Of a stretch of 64,000 nt of DNA, positions 45,757-58,846 are shown piece after piece. The stretch comes from an uncultured Opitutia bacterium (GTDB taxonomy: Bacteria > Verrucomicrobiota > Verrucomicrobiia > Opitutales > UBA953). The number at the start of each line of letters is the position of its first letter. The first letter of the stretch is position 1. The position numbers and the translations under genes are program-made. The notes under the pieces were generated by a model that was given only the letters and a program-made list of their open reading frames with translations, had not been told where the DNA came from and did not search any database. The stretch lies in the NCBI GenBank assembly GCA_903913915.1, contig CAIWNE010000134.1:1-64000 (forward strand). Direction: 5' to 3'.

Positions 45757-47133
45757 TTACTTCAGGTTCGGCAGGACGTCATCCATCGCGAGGCGGACGG
45801 CGCGGACGAGGTGCTTCACTTCGTCGGCCTGGATGGAGATCGGCGGGACGAACAGGATCGAGTCGCCGAGGGGGCGGATGACGAGTCCATGGCGGCGGGC
45901 GGACAAGGCGACGCGGTAACCCGCGCGGGTATCGATCGGCCAGCGCTCCGCGGTGGCCGGCTTGAATTCGACGGACCCCGTAAGACCGAGCTGACGGAAC
46001 GCGCGCACGTGCGCATGTCCGGCGAAGGCGGCGGCCATCTCGCGACCGAGCAAGGTGGAGCGGTCGGCGACCTGCCCTGAGGCGAGCATCGGCTTCAGCT
46101 TGCGCAGCGAAGCGCGGGCGACGGCGCAGCCGAGCGGATTGCCCGAGAAGGTATGGCCGTGGAAGAAGGTCTTCCCTTCGGAGAACTTACCGAGGAAAGC
46201 CTCGTAGACCTTTTCGGACGTCAGCGTCGCGGCCAGCGGCAGGTAGCCCGCGGCGAGGCCTTTCGCGAGGCAGAGGAAATCGGGGACGACGCCTTCGAGT
46301 TCCGAGACCGTCAGCGCGCCCACGCGACCGAAGCCCGTGAAGACCTCGTCGAGGATCAGGTGCACGCCATATTGACGGCAAAGGTCAGCCACCGCCTTTA
46401 CGAAGCCGGCAGGCTGCTGGACCATGCCCGCGGCGCCTTGGACACGCGGTTCGAGGATGACGCAGGCCGTCATGGCGGCATCGCGCTCAAGGAGGGCCTT
46501 CAATGCGGCCAGAGACACGGAGGCGTCGGAGCGGGCGACCTGACCGGCGCATTCGGAATGAAGCGGGGCCGGGGAAGTCTGGGCGGCGAAGAGCCAGGGG
46601 TTGAAGCGGCGATGGAATTCAGAGCGCTCGCCGACGGCCATCGTTCCGAAAGTGTCGCCGTGGTAGGCGCCTTCCATCGAGATGACCCCGCGCTTGGCGT
46701 CCTGACCGACGAGCTGCCAATACTGGAACGAAAGCTTCAGGGCGACCTCCACGGCGTTGCTGCCATTGTCGGAGTAGAAGCAGCGGGAGAGCGCACCGTT
46801 CGTCAGCCCCGCGAGGTCTTCGGCGAGTTCCGTCGCGATCGGGTGGTTCAGGCCCAGGAGCGTCACGTGGGCGATCTTCTCGGCCTGCTCGCGGAGGGCG
46901 CGGTTTAGGTCCGGATCATTATGGCCGTGGACGTTCGTCCAGACCGACGCATTGCCGTCGAGGTAGCGCTTCCCTTCCTCGTCGATCAGCCAGCACCCTT
47001 CCCCGCGGACCAGATGGAGACGCGGGTTATCCTGATACTCCCGCATCTGGGTAAACGGATGCCACCCGAAGCGCCGGTCGGCGGCATCGAGGGCGTCCGG
47101 GACGGACGAGGCGGCTGCGGCGGCAGTCGGCAC
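45757..47133 (-). CDS. bioA: Adenosylmethionine-8-amino-7-oxononanoate aminotransferase
   Basis: BioA converts KAPA to DAPA using SAM as the amino donor. 458 residues with [16 protein letters not shown], the PLP site [19 protein letters not shown] (Lys in LAKG) and DEVFTGFGR. The start is GTG at 47133 (aaggggt precedes it); no in-frame ATG fits. It opens the biotin operon and lies 28 nt downstream of a BirA-type operator. Confidence 0.94.
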   Translation of the reverse strand: MPTAAAAASSVPDALDAADRRFGWHPFTQMREYQDNPRLHLVRGEGCWLIDEEGKRYLDGNASVWTNVHGHNDPDLNRALREQAEKIAHVTLLGLNHPIATELAEDLAGLTNGALSRCFYSDNGSNAVEVALKLSFQYWQLVGQDAKRGVISMEGAYHGDTFGTMAVGERSEFHRRFNPWLFAAQTSPAPLHSECAGQVARSDASVSLAALKALLERDAAMTACVILEPRVQGAAGMVQQPAGFVKAVADLCRQYGVHLILDEVFTGFGRVGALTVSELEGVVPDFLCLAKGLAAGYLPLAATLTSEKVYEAFLGKFSEGKTFFHGHTFSGNPLGCAVARASLRKLKPMLASGQVADRSTLLGREMAAAFAGHAHVRAFRQLGLTGSVEFKPATAERWPIDTRAGYRVALSARRHGLVIRPLGDSILFVPPISIQADEVKHLVRAVRLAMDDVLPNLK

Positions 47134-47161
47134 ACCCCTTGCCTAGGACCATTCCGACCTA

Positions 47162-47193
47162 TTGTTAAGCCTGAAGTAGGTTTAGGTTTACAA
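47162..47193 (-). promoter_or_regulatory. BirA (biotin repressor) operator upstream of bioA
   Basis: TTGTTAAGC, 14 nt, GGTTTACAA. The consensus is TTGTAAACC-N14-16-GGTTTACAA: the right half is perfect and the left matches 7 of 9. The operator sits 28 nt ahead of the bioA GTG. Read on the minus strand it overlaps TTGTAA and TTAACAAT, which may be the -35 and -10 of the operon. Confidence 0.85.
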
Positions 47194-47215
47194 TGGTCGC
47201 ATACCTTGCGGACAC

Positions 47216-47241
47216 GAAAAAGGCGCCGGGTGTCGGCGCCT
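47216..47241 (-). terminator. Terminator of the Dabb gene
   Basis: On the minus strand GGCGCCGAC-ac-CCGGCGCC is followed by TTTTT. It lies between the Dabb stop and the BirA operator, insulating bioA. Confidence 0.85.
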
Positions 47242-47264
47242 GATCCGTCGATGAGCCGTAAGGC

Positions 47265-47564
47265 TTATTCGAAGTCGTAGATCTTGACGGAATCCCAGTA
47301 GGCCTTGCAGTCCTTGATGAAGGCCTCGTGGATCGGGTCGATCTGGTAGGCGTCGTGGTCGGCGTGGTTCTTGAAGACGAAGAACTCGGCGAAGTCGTAG
47401 GTGGTGTCGATGATCGGACGGACGGCGTGCTTGCTCGGGACGCCGACGTAGCCGCTGTGGATGCTCTTGATGGCGAGGAGGCCGCGGAGCTTGGTCTCGA
47501 ATTCCGCGCGCTGGGCGGCGGTGATGTCCTTTTTCAGGTAGAAGAAGACGACGTGGTGGAACAT
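47265..47564 (-). CDS. Dabb (stress-responsive A/B barrel) domain protein
   Basis: 99 residues. The opening MFHHVVFFYLKKDITAAQRAE and YVGVPSKHAVRPIIDTTYDF with FVFKNHADHDAYQIDPIHEAF are hallmarks of the small dimeric Dabb family (compare plant olivetolic-acid-cyclase-like and stress proteins); the bacterial role is unknown. ATG 47564. It is divergent from rsmG by about 105 nt. Confidence 0.9.
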   Translation of the reverse strand: MFHHVVFFYLKKDITAAQRAEFETKLRGLLAIKSIHSGYVGVPSKHAVRPIIDTTYDFAEFFVFKNHADHDAYQIDPIHEAFIKDCKAYWDSVKIYDFE

Positions 47565-47669
47565 AGGAAAACAAGGTTTGGCCAAGTCCCGGCCGAAGGA
47601 AACAGCAAAGTGCGCCGGCCAAAGGCGTCCTTGCCTCAGGCCGACCGCGGGACACGCTGGCGGCCTCGC

Positions 47670-48344
47670 ATGCAGTCCCTCGTCCCCCTCTTCCCGGAAG
47701 TCACGCCCGCCCAGTGGGAGCAGCTGACCGCCATGGCCGCGCTCCACCGCGAATGGAACGAGAAGATCAACCTGGTCTCGCGGAAGGACATCGAGAACCT
47801 CGAGCGCCACCACTACGCCCCGTGCGTCGCGGCGGTGAAGTTCCTCAAGCTCATGGACGGCTGCCGCGTCATGGACGTCGGCACCGGCGGCGGCGTCCCC
47901 GGCCTCATCCTCGCCGTCCTCTACCCCAAGGCCCGCTTCACGCTCGTCGACTCCGTCGGCAAGAAGATCACCGTCGTGACCGACATCGCCGCGCGCCTCG
48001 GCCTCAAGAACGTCGACGTCAAGAACGCCCGCGCCGAGACGATGAACCACGAGCATGACTTCGTGACCGGCCGCGCCGTCGCCGACCTCCGCACGTTCGT
48101 CCACAACACCCGTCAGCTCCTCTGCAAAGGCCAGAAGCACTCCCTGCCCAACGGCATCCTCTACTGGCAGGGCGGCGACCCCGCCGAGGAAGCCGCGAAG
48201 TCCAACCTGAACCCCGTGTTCAGCTTCGAACTCCGCCCTCTGCTCTGGAACGACGAGAAATTCGAAGGCAAACGCATCGTGCTTTACCGCAGCCAGGACC
48301 TGCTCCGCTGCAAGAAGCCCGACATGCCCGGCATGACGCAATAG
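47670..48344 (+). CDS. rsmG: 16S rRNA (guanine-527-N7)-methyltransferase
   Basis: 224 residues. [19 protein letters not shown] is the SAM motif I of RsmG, with [15 protein letters not shown] before it and [12 protein letters not shown] after; it methylates G527 near the ribosomal decoding site, and its loss in other bacteria gives low-level streptomycin resistance. ATG 47670 is chosen on domain start; the longer frame overlaps the divergent Dabb gene. metH follows 49 nt later. Confidence 0.93.
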   Translation: MQSLVPLFPEVTPAQWEQLTAMAALHREWNEKINLVSRKDIENLERHHYAPCVAAVKFLKLMDGCRVMDVGTGGGVPGLILAVLYPKARFTLVDSVGKKITVVTDIAARLGLKNVDVKNARAETMNHEHDFVTGRAVADLRTFVHNTRQLLCKGQKHSLPNGILYWQGGDPAEEAAKSNLNPVFSFELRPLLWNDEKFEGKRIVLYRSQDLLRCKKPDMPGMTQ

Positions 48345-48370
48345 GCCCGCCCTGTGCCTTGACCCGTGGA

Positions 48371-48393
48371 CGGCAACCCGCAGGGTAAAGCCG
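48371..48393 (+). promoter_or_regulatory. Hairpin abutting the metH start
   Basis: CGGC-a-ACCC-gca-GGGT-aaa-GCCG, ending on the base before ATG. The AGGG ribosome-site candidate is paired inside it, so folding could hide it. It does not match a cobalamin or SAM riboswitch that I know. Confidence 0.45.
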
Positions 48394-52086
<3,693 letters not shown>

Positions 52087-52088
52087 CC

Positions 52089-52415
52089 ATGGAAGCGCGC
52101 GAACGCGAAAAGCTCGTCGCGGTCGTCGGCGCGGAAGACGCCGCCGCGGTCGAACGCTTCCTCGGCGGCTGCGCCTTGTGCGCGCTGGTCGAGGCCGCCG
52201 ATGGCGCGGACAGCGACTGGCCGGAATGGGCGCGCGCCGCCGCCGTGCTGCAACGCTGGCTCGAAGCCGCCGGCCGCTCGGCCGACGCCGAACGCAAGCT
52301 CGGCTACCTGCATTGCACCGTCGAAGCCCAGAAGGCCGTCCCGAGCGCGCTCCGCCCCGCCCTGCCTCAGGCCGTGGCGCTGATGCTCAAGGACCACGGG
52401 TTCGCGGAGCAGTAA
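52089..52415 (+). CDS. Small unknown protein after metH
   Basis: 108 residues, Ala/Arg/Glu-rich, helical in appearance, two Cys (GGCALCALVEAADG). It starts 2 nt after the metH stop (ATG 52089), so translation may be coupled. It has no recognised family and no membrane segment or signal. Base composition fits the neighbours, which supports coding. A link to B12 or methionine metabolism is only a guess from position. A 134-nt gap with repeat B copy 2 separates it from the convergent GH27 gene. Confidence 0.6.
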   Translation: MEAREREKLVAVVGAEDAAAVERFLGGCALCALVEAADGADSDWPEWARAAAVLQRWLEAAGRSADAERKLGYLHCTVEAQKAVPSALRPALPQAVALMLKDHGFAEQ

Positions 52416-52480
52416 GGCGGCGCGATGCGCCGGGGGGATCTGCTGGCACGCTGGCATGCTGCGAAGCTGAGGCATCATAA

Positions 52481-52536
52481 GGTAGGGTCGAGCATCCCTG
52501 CTCGGCCGCGTCGGGCCAAGGATGACCGGCCCTACC
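52481..52536. repeat. Repeat family B, copy 2: two-hairpin element
   Basis: GGTAGGG-TCGAGCA-tccc-TGCTCGG ... GGCCCTACC with an internal CGG-GCCAAGGATGA-CCG arm. It lies between the small unknown gene and the GH27 gene, which converge. Confidence 0.85.
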
Positions 52537-52549
52537 TGGAGACGGACGC

Positions 52550-54619
52550 CTACTTGCCCGTCGTGAACTTAGTGAGCAGCACGCCATGACCAGGAATCCC
52601 GAGCGGCAAGGCGTCCTTTGACGTATCGAGGGTGGCGATGTCCTGCTGGCGCCAGAGATCGCGCGCGGTCTGGCGGCCGGACAGACCGAGCTTGGCGAAA
52701 TCCTTGAATGCCAGCTTAACGGGTTCCGCTCCCAGATTGAAGAACGCGACCGCCCGGCTGCCATCGGCGAGGTCCTTGGCGTAGACGCGCAGGTCAGCCA
52801 CCTTGCCCTCGACTTCTTCGAGGCGGAAGACGCACGTCGCCTGCTTGCCAAGTTCGTCCTGGTTCACCGCGATGACCTCGTCGTTGGTCAGGAGGTTCAA
52901 GGTGAAGGCGTCCAGCTTCTGCATGTCGCAACCGATGAGCAACGGAGAGGACAGCATGCACCAGAGGCTGACATGGGAGTATTGTTCGTCCGCGCTCAGC
53001 GAGGTGGGGCGCAGACGCCCCCAGCCGATCCAGCCCGTGATGAGCATGTCCGTGTCGGTCCAGCTCCCCGGCTTGGTGAAGGCCGCGGACTTGTCCTGCG
53101 TGAAGCCGATCTCCTTGATGCTGCGCCAGGAATCATTGACGTCGCCGGTGGTACGCCAAGCGCTGCCGCCGACGGACGCGCCCCACTTCCAGACGTCGTT
53201 GTTACCATACTGGCAGAGACTGAAGACGATGTCGCGCTTCTGCGCCCGGAGCTGGTCACCCATGACCTTGAAGGGGTGGATCGCATAAGAGTCGTCCTTG
53301 GCTCCCTTCCGGACCGGCGCGCCGACGGGATTAGGGACCTTGCCGTCCACGACCATGCCATAGCTGCACCAGTCGTACTTCAGGAAATCGAAACCCCATT
53401 CGGCATAGGTATGGGCGTCCTGCCCCTCATGGAGCCAGCTGCCCGTACAACCGCCGCAGGTGGTCGGGCCCGGCGATGAGTAGATCCCCGCCTTCAGGCC
53501 AAGTCCATGGATGTAATCCGCCAGCCCCTTCATATCGGGGAAACGGACGTTGGAGACGACGGCGCCTTGCGCGTCACGCAGCGGGCGGACCAGGTCCTGC
53601 ACGGCCTTCTCTTCCGTCGGGAGATGATTCTGCCAATAGTCGTCGATATTGACGTAGCTCCAGCCGTGGTCGGCGAGCCCGCTGCTGACCATGGCGTCCG
53701 CCGCAGCCTTCATCTTCTCGGCGGAAACCCCATAGGCGAAGCAGTTCCAGCTGTTCCAGCCCATCGGCGGGGTCAGCGCGAGGGTGTCGCCGCAGACGAT
53801 CCGGAAACGCTTCTCGGCGGATCCGCGCGCATTGGTGGCGCCAAGCGTGACGACGGTCTCCCCCTTGACGGAGAGGACGCCCGAAATGCGCCCGGTCTTC
53901 GCATCCAAGGTCAGCCCAGCCGGGAGGCCCTTGGCAGAATAGGTCAGAGGACGTTCGCCGGTGACCGGCATCGAATACAGGAAGGGCGAGCCAGGACGCA
54001 CGCCGAAGACGCCGGGCCCGTTGATCCGCGGCAAGGCGGGCGGCGGCGGCGTCAGGATATAAGGCGCGACCGCGGCGGGGACGGGCTCGCCCTTGGTCTG
54101 GAACGTCTTGGCCCCGGACGTCTCGAATTTCGCATCGGCCCAGTCGGCGAAGTCGTCGTTGTTGCCGTCTTCCGCGTCGCCGACCTTGAGCATCAGCTGA
54201 CGCACCCCGGATACGTCGACATCGCAAGGTATCGGCTCCGAACCACCCCGCATCACGCCGCTTCGCCATAGCATGCGGCCGTCGCCGATGACGAAGAACT
54301 CCACGCTCGCGCGGGCGGAACCGCGCTTGGCGTCATCGAGTCCGACCTCGGCGGAAAATTTCTTCGCGCCTCCGTCGAGCGAGACGACCAGGATGCTTTC
54401 GGCGACCGTGCCGACCCCTCGTTCATAGACCTTGCCGCGGATCTTCAACGGTCCGGCTTCTTCCGGCTTCTTAGCCGCGCAGTGATTCTTCTGCGGCCGA
54501 CCCCAGCCTTGCACGACCGGCTTGAGATTCAGGTCGTCGAGCCAGACGGTGTCGGCGGAGAGCGACGCCGCCAAGCCTGCCAGAAAAAACGTCAGGCCAT
54601 AGGTGAAGCGGAGCCCCAT
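52550..54619 (-). CDS. Secreted GH27 alpha-galactosidase-like glycosidase with NPCBM and Ig-like modules
   Basis: 689 residues. A signal peptide (FFLAGLAASLSAD) is followed by an NPCBM-type carbohydrate-binding module (about 24-170; GWGRPQKNHCA with ERGVGTVAESILVVSL), a putative-Ig domain (about 195-285; PLTYSAKGLPAGLTLDAKTG), then a GH27 barrel from about 290: TPPMGWNSWNCFAYG, nucleophile Asp in FLKYDWCSYG, acid/base in RTTGDVNDSWRSI, and GSWTDTDMLITG. A beta-sandwich ends the chain. It probably releases terminal alpha-galactose from plant or algal polymers. The exact substrate is unknown. Confidence 0.93.
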   Translation of the reverse strand: MGLRFTYGLTFFLAGLAASLSADTVWLDDLNLKPVVQGWGRPQKNHCAAKKPEEAGPLKIRGKVYERGVGTVAESILVVSLDGGAKKFSAEVGLDDAKRGSARASVEFFVIGDGRMLWRSGVMRGGSEPIPCDVDVSGVRQLMLKVGDAEDGNNDDFADWADAKFETSGAKTFQTKGEPVPAAVAPYILTPPPPALPRINGPGVFGVRPGSPFLYSMPVTGERPLTYSAKGLPAGLTLDAKTGRISGVLSVKGETVVTLGATNARGSAEKRFRIVCGDTLALTPPMGWNSWNCFAYGVSAEKMKAAADAMVSSGLADHGWSYVNIDDYWQNHLPTEEKAVQDLVRPLRDAQGAVVSNVRFPDMKGLADYIHGLGLKAGIYSSPGPTTCGGCTGSWLHEGQDAHTYAEWGFDFLKYDWCSYGMVVDGKVPNPVGAPVRKGAKDDSYAIHPFKVMGDQLRAQKRDIVFSLCQYGNNDVWKWGASVGGSAWRTTGDVNDSWRSIKEIGFTQDKSAAFTKPGSWTDTDMLITGWIGWGRLRPTSLSADEQYSHVSLWCMLSSPLLIGCDMQKLDAFTLNLLTNDEVIAVNQDELGKQATCVFRLEEVEGKVADLRVYAKDLADGSRAVAFFNLGAEPVKLAFKDFAKLGLSGRQTARDLWRQQDIATLDTSKDALPLGIPGHGVLLTKFTTGK

Positions 54620-54672
54620 GGCTTCATCTTAACGCCGCAAAAGGGACTACAACCTAATAGCGAAGGGCTGAC

Positions 54673-55695
54673 TTACCTACCCTTGGCCGCTTCCGCGCGG
54701 GCCTTGGCGAGCACGTCGGCGAGCTTCACTTCGGCGCCGCCCTGGCGCTTGCTCTCGTCGGCGGCTTCCATGAAGGCGTAGAGCTCGAGCGTCTCTTCGG
54801 CGGAGACCTGCGGCTGGGCCGTACGGAACATCTTCACCACCGCCTGGAGGAGGACCTCATAACCATCGAACTTGCCGATGTCGGCCTCGCCCTTTTCGCC
54901 GACGGCTTTGCCGCCGTAGGGGCCGCCCTTGGCCTTGCGATCGGCCTCGCGGAAGATGCCCACGCGTCCGTCGCCCCAGTTTCCGGTGACCTGGATGAAT
55001 CCCTCGGCGGTCTTGTCGCGCTTCACCGAGACGCAGCCCGTGCCCATGACCGTGTAAAGGCTTTCGCAACCATGGACGCCATACCAGTAGAGATCGGGGT
55101 GGTGCGGCTCGAGGCTGGCGGGGCTGGTCGCATAGGCGGTCTTCACCTTGCCGACGGAGCCCTGGGCGACCGCCTGCGTGCTCGCGGCGAAACGGAGGGA
55201 GGACGAACAGAAATAGACCACGCCGGCCTTCTTGGCGGCCTCCTGAAGGCGGATGACGTCGACGAGCGACCCTGCGATCGGCTTGTCGACGAAGACCGTC
55301 TTGCCGGCCTTCAGCACCGGGAGCACCTGCTCGAGGTGCACGCGGCCGTCGTTGGATTCCAGCAGCACGAAGTCGACCTGCGCGCAGAGCTTCTCGATCG
55401 AGTCGACGATCTCGACGCCCATGCCCTTGAGCTTCTCCGTGTATTCGGGAACGCGCGTCGTGCTTTCCGGGATATCCTTGCTGCCTTGGGCGAAGGCGTG
55501 CGTCACGCGGAAGCCCGCATACTTGGCGGCGTCCGCCGGGTTCTTCGGACCTTTGTTGAAGACCGTCGTGAACGCGACGACGTGCGACGTGTCCAGGCCG
55601 ATGATGCCGATCTTCTTCGGGGCTTCTTCGGCGAAAAGCGAGGCGACCAAGACGGACGCGAGGACGACCAGACGGGCGAGGCTGGGAAGGGGCAT
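54673..55695 (-). CDS. Exported Gfo/Idh/MocA-family oxidoreductase
   Basis: 340 residues. The NAD(P)-binding Rossmann fold opens with KKIGIIGLDTSHV, with EKP-type FVDKPIAGSLVDVIRL at about 145. Unlike most of this family it has an N-terminal signal peptide (LARLVVLASVLVASLFAEEA), so it should act outside the cytoplasm; such exported Gfo/Idh proteins occur in sugar-degrading planctomycetes and verrucomicrobia. The C-terminus (SAEETLELYAFMEAADESK) is also family-typical. It lies 53 nt upstream of the GH27 gene on the same strand, suggesting joint use of released sugars. Confidence 0.88.
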   Translation of the reverse strand: MPLPSLARLVVLASVLVASLFAEEAPKKIGIIGLDTSHVVAFTTVFNKGPKNPADAAKYAGFRVTHAFAQGSKDIPESTTRVPEYTEKLKGMGVEIVDSIEKLCAQVDFVLLESNDGRVHLEQVLPVLKAGKTVFVDKPIAGSLVDVIRLQEAAKKAGVVYFCSSSLRFAASTQAVAQGSVGKVKTAYATSPASLEPHHPDLYWYGVHGCESLYTVMGTGCVSVKRDKTAEGFIQVTGNWGDGRVGIFREADRKAKGGPYGGKAVGEKGEADIGKFDGYEVLLQAVVKMFRTAQPQVSAEETLELYAFMEAADESKRQGGAEVKLADVLAKARAEAAKGR

Positions 55696-55745
55696 GATTC
55701 TTTGTTAATCCATGCCCGCCGACTGACAAGCCCCCGTGGCCGCGG

Positions 55746-56378
55746 TTAATGCGGACCTTCGAGCAATTGCCAGGCGCGCCAACCCATCAGCAGGCCCAGG
55801 GCCGTCCAGAGCACGCCCGTCAGGCGATCCACCAGGCGGATCGTCGAGGCATCCCTGAGGCGGATCCGCAGGCGATCGCCGACCAAGGCGTAGAAGCTCA
55901 TCACCGAGACCTCCGACCCCAACGTGCAGAGCAGGAAGATCCCGGTCGTCGACCACGCGAACCGATCCGCCGGCACCTCCGCGGCCTGGATGATGACGAG
56001 CATCCACGGGATCGTCTTCGGGTTCGTGAAGTTCACCCAGGCGCCGCGGAGGAAAAGTCCGAAAGCCCGGCCCTCGAGACCCGCGGATTCCGGCAGGCTC
56101 GAACGCGGACGGACGAGATGGCCGGCGCCGAGATACAAGAAGTAAGCCATCCCCGCGACGGCGATGGCCGTCAGCGCCTGCGGCACATGCCGCGACAGCC
56201 AGAGCGTGCCGAAGAGGGAGAGGAACAGGTGCGGCGTCTCGCCGACCGCGAGGCCCAGCGTATGCCAGAACGCGCGCCGCTGCCCGTAGCGAAGCGACGT
56301 CTCGATCGTCGACAGCGCCGCCGGCCCGGGCGAGAGGCTCGCGGTCAGGCAGGAGGCGATGAGGAGACCGACCTGCAT
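55746..56378 (-). CDS. LysE/RhtB-family exporter
   Basis: 210 residues with six hydrophobic stretches. The first reads SCLTASLSPGPAALSTIETSLRYG, which is the LysE/RhtB opening with the conserved SPGP. A central WVNFTNPKTIPWMLVI loop is also family-typical. It exports an amino acid or a similar small metabolite. It is followed on the same strand by the Gfo/Idh gene and preceded by argH (6 nt). Confidence 0.85.
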   Translation of the reverse strand: MQVGLLIASCLTASLSPGPAALSTIETSLRYGQRRAFWHTLGLAVGETPHLFLSLFGTLWLSRHVPQALTAIAVAGMAYFLYLGAGHLVRPRSSLPESAGLEGRAFGLFLRGAWVNFTNPKTIPWMLVIIQAAEVPADRFAWSTTGIFLLCTLGSEVSVMSFYALVGDRLRIRLRDASTIRLVDRLTGVLWTALGLLMGWRAWQLLEGPH

Positions 56379-56384
56379 CCGCGC

Positions 56385-57791
56385 TTAGCGGAGGGCCTGC
56401 TTCCAGCGGGCGACCTCGCGGGCGACGGCCTTGGGGCCGGGCATGCCCGTGTTCTCGCGCGCGGCGAAACCACGCTTCAGGCTGAAGACTTCGCGCCAGC
56501 CCTTCGTGAATTCCTTGTCGGCGGTCAGCGCCGCTTCGTCGGAGACCTTGTCGAGCGGCACGCCGGACTTCTCGGCGAGCGCGACGAGGCGACCCACCGC
56601 GTGGTGGGCGTGACGGAAAGGCATGCCCTTGCGGACGAGCCAGTCGGCGAGGTCGGTGGCGAGCAGCGCGGGATCGGAGGCGGCGGCGAGGCAGCGGGCC
56701 TTGTGGAACTTCGTTCCCGCGAGCGTGGCGTCGGCGACGGCGACGGACAGGATGAGCTGGTCGGCGGCGTCGAAGAGCGGCGGCTTGTCGTCCTGCAGGT
56801 CGCGGTTGTACGTGAGCGGCAGGCCCTTCGTCAGGGAGAGCAGGTGCGTGAGCGAAGCCTGGAAGCGCGCGGCCTTGCCACGCAGCAGTTCCATCGAGTC
56901 CGGATTACGCTTCTGTGGCATCAGCGACGAGCCCGTCGAGAACTCGTCGGGCATGCGCGCGAAACCGAATTCCGCGGAAGACCAGAGGACCATGTCTTCG
57001 GCCAGGCGGGACAGGTGGACGCCGCAGAGGGCGGCCGCGAAGCAGAACTCCGTGGCCGGATCGCGGTCGGCGACGGCGTCCATCGAATTGCGGGTGACCT
57101 GCGGGCGGCCCTTGGCGTCGACGAAGCCGAGCAGCTTCGCCGTGACTTCGCGGCGGATCGGCAAGGTCGTGCCGGCGATGGCGCCGGAGCCGAGCGGACA
57201 CCAGTTGGCCGAAGCCTTGGCGGCGGCGAGACGCGCGCGGTCGCGGCCGAACATCTCGGCGTAGGCGAGGAGGTGGTGGGCGGCGGAGACCGGCTGGGCG
57301 CGCTGCAGGTGCGTGTAGCCCGGCAGGATCACGTCGGCGTTGGCCTCGGCGAGCTTCACCAAAGTCTTGAGCAGCGAGACGAGGGCCGCGTCGGCGGCGT
57401 CGCACTGGTCCTTGATCCAGAGACGGACGTCGGTGGCGACCTGGTCGTTGCGCGAGCGGGCCGTGTGCAGTTTGGCGGCGGCCGGGACACGCTTCGTGAG
57501 CGCGCTCTCGATGTTCATGTGCACGTCCTCGAGGTCGCGGCTCCAGGCGAACTTGCCGGCCGCGATCTCCTTGGCGATTGCGTCGAGCCCGCGCAGGATC
57601 GCATCGCGCTCCTTCTTGGTCAGGATGCCGGCCTGGGCGAGCATCGTGGCATGGGCCTTCGAGCCGCGGATATCCTGGGCCCAGAGACGATGGTCGAACG
57701 AGACCGACTCGCCGAAACGCAGCATCAATTCGGCAGGACCGGCGCTGAACCGGCCGCCCCAGGTGGCCTGGGCTTTCTTCCGTGCGGACAT
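56385..57791 (-). CDS. argH: Argininosuccinate lyase
   Basis: ArgH splits argininosuccinate into arginine and fumarate. 468 residues with the lyase signature [20 protein letters not shown] (catalytic Ser loop), [13 protein letters not shown] and [17 protein letters not shown] use ATG 57791 ([15 protein letters not shown]). It is followed after 6 nt by the LysE exporter gene, which might export arginine; this is a guess. The FtsB-like gene lies 45 nt upstream. Confidence 0.96.
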   Translation of the reverse strand: MSARKKAQATWGGRFSAGPAELMLRFGESVSFDHRLWAQDIRGSKAHATMLAQAGILTKKERDAILRGLDAIAKEIAAGKFAWSRDLEDVHMNIESALTKRVPAAAKLHTARSRNDQVATDVRLWIKDQCDAADAALVSLLKTLVKLAEANADVILPGYTHLQRAQPVSAAHHLLAYAEMFGRDRARLAAAKASANWCPLGSGAIAGTTLPIRREVTAKLLGFVDAKGRPQVTRNSMDAVADRDPATEFCFAAALCGVHLSRLAEDMVLWSSAEFGFARMPDEFSTGSSLMPQKRNPDSMELLRGKAARFQASLTHLLSLTKGLPLTYNRDLQDDKPPLFDAADQLILSVAVADATLAGTKFHKARCLAAASDPALLATDLADWLVRKGMPFRHAHHAVGRLVALAEKSGVPLDKVSDEAALTADKEFTKGWREVFSLKRGFAARENTGMPGPKAVAREVARWKQALR

Positions 57792-57836
57792 GACCAAGCA
57801 ATGCCCCCGGGGAGGCGGGCAGGCAAGCAAGGATGC

Positions 57837-58214
57837 TCAGCGGGAGGCCTGAGCGGTCGGCGTAGCCGGCGCGGGCGCAGGCTTCTGCGGCGTCACCATG
57901 TTGCGCGCGCCGTCGACGCGGATCACGATCTCGCCCGGCTCGGCGACGCCCATGCGTTCGCGGGCCTGGTCACGGACGAATTCAGGGTCGCGGCCGAAAC
58001 GGTCGACGTAGCGATCGGTCTGGGCGCGCGTACGCTCGAGGGCGGCGTAAGCCTGCTCCTTCTGACGCTCATTGGCGCGGAGGCCGGCCAGCCGAGCGGA
58101 CTCGTCGCCGTAAGTCGACCACGTGAACGCCAACACCGTGCAGAAGAGGATGAACGCGGCCCAGAGAAACAGCTTCTCAGTCTGAGGATTTCGGGACGTG
58201 GGCTCGCTTTCCAT
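57837..58214 (-). CDS. Septum formation initiator (FtsB/DivIC-like)
   Basis: 125 residues. One membrane helix (LFLWAAFILFCTVLAFTW) follows a short cytoplasmic head; a coiled coil (ARLAGLRANERQKEQAYAALERTRAQTDRYVDR outline) leads to the conserved DPEFVRDQARERMGVAEPGEIVIRV region seen in FtsB/DivIC. Such proteins bind FtsL and FtsQ at the division site. The C-terminal Pro/Ala/Lys tail is disordered. It is transcribed 45 nt upstream of argH on the same strand. Confidence 0.88.
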   Translation of the reverse strand: MESEPTSRNPQTEKLFLWAAFILFCTVLAFTWSTYGDESARLAGLRANERQKEQAYAALERTRAQTDRYVDRFGRDPEFVRDQARERMGVAEPGEIVIRVDGARNMVTPQKPAPAPATPTAQASR

Positions 58215-58271
58215 GACGACCGCGGGAGTGAAAGCGGAAACCCGATACGGAGCGAGGGGAAAATCGCCCGC

Positions 58272-58751
58272 TTACTTGGCCGCCTGAGCCGCTGCGGCGA
58301 GGGACCCGCTGAACTCCATGAAGGCCCAGACGATGACGCCGGTGACCGAGACGTAGAGCCAGACCGGGAAGACCCAGCGCGTGAGACGCTTGTGCTCCTC
58401 AAGGCGACCCTGCTTGGCCAGCCAGACGGCGCGGAGGACGAAGGGGGTGACGGCGATCGCCAGCAGGATGTGGGGGAAGAGGATGACGTAGTACAGAAGC
58501 TTGTCCCAGGTCAGGCCGACTTCCGGACGATAGAGGATATTGGTCTTATGCAGGGCGACCCAAAGGTGGACCTTCGAGGCCAGGTAGAGGGCCAGGAACA
58601 GGGCCGATGTCACGACTGCGGCGCCCATCGCCTTGCCGTGGCCGGCACGGTCGCCGGCCTTGATCTTGGCAAAACCGATCAGGAGAAAGACCGTCGCGAG
58701 GGCGTTCATGCCGGCGACGGAGCGGGAAAGGAGTTCGGTGGTGGAGGCCAT
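58272..58751 (-). CDS. DUF420 membrane protein (cytochrome oxidase assembly type)
   Basis: 159 residues, four membrane helices. The conserved His residues of DUF420 are in HGKAMGAAVVTSALF and FPHILLAIAVTPFVLRAV and HKRLTRWVFPVWLYVSVTG. Members (CtaM/YozB-like) help assemble terminal cytochrome oxidases. ATG 58751 (MASTTELLSRS). No oxidase subunits are in this window. It runs upstream of the FtsB-like gene on the minus strand. Confidence 0.82.
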   Translation of the reverse strand: MASTTELLSRSVAGMNALATVFLLIGFAKIKAGDRAGHGKAMGAAVVTSALFLALYLASKVHLWVALHKTNILYRPEVGLTWDKLLYYVILFPHILLAIAVTPFVLRAVWLAKQGRLEEHKRLTRWVFPVWLYVSVTGVIVWAFMEFSGSLAAAAQAAK

Positions 58752-58846
58752 GGGGCGGAAGAGAAGGGGTTTTCCGGGAAAAGCCAACCTTCCGGAGCCC
58801 TTAACCTTCACTTAAGCCGAACTCTGGTATCCTATGCCCCACCCCG

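Noticed and set aside
48345-48393. Cobalamin riboswitch for metH
   Set aside because: The leader is under 50 nt, far too short for a B12 riboswitch.
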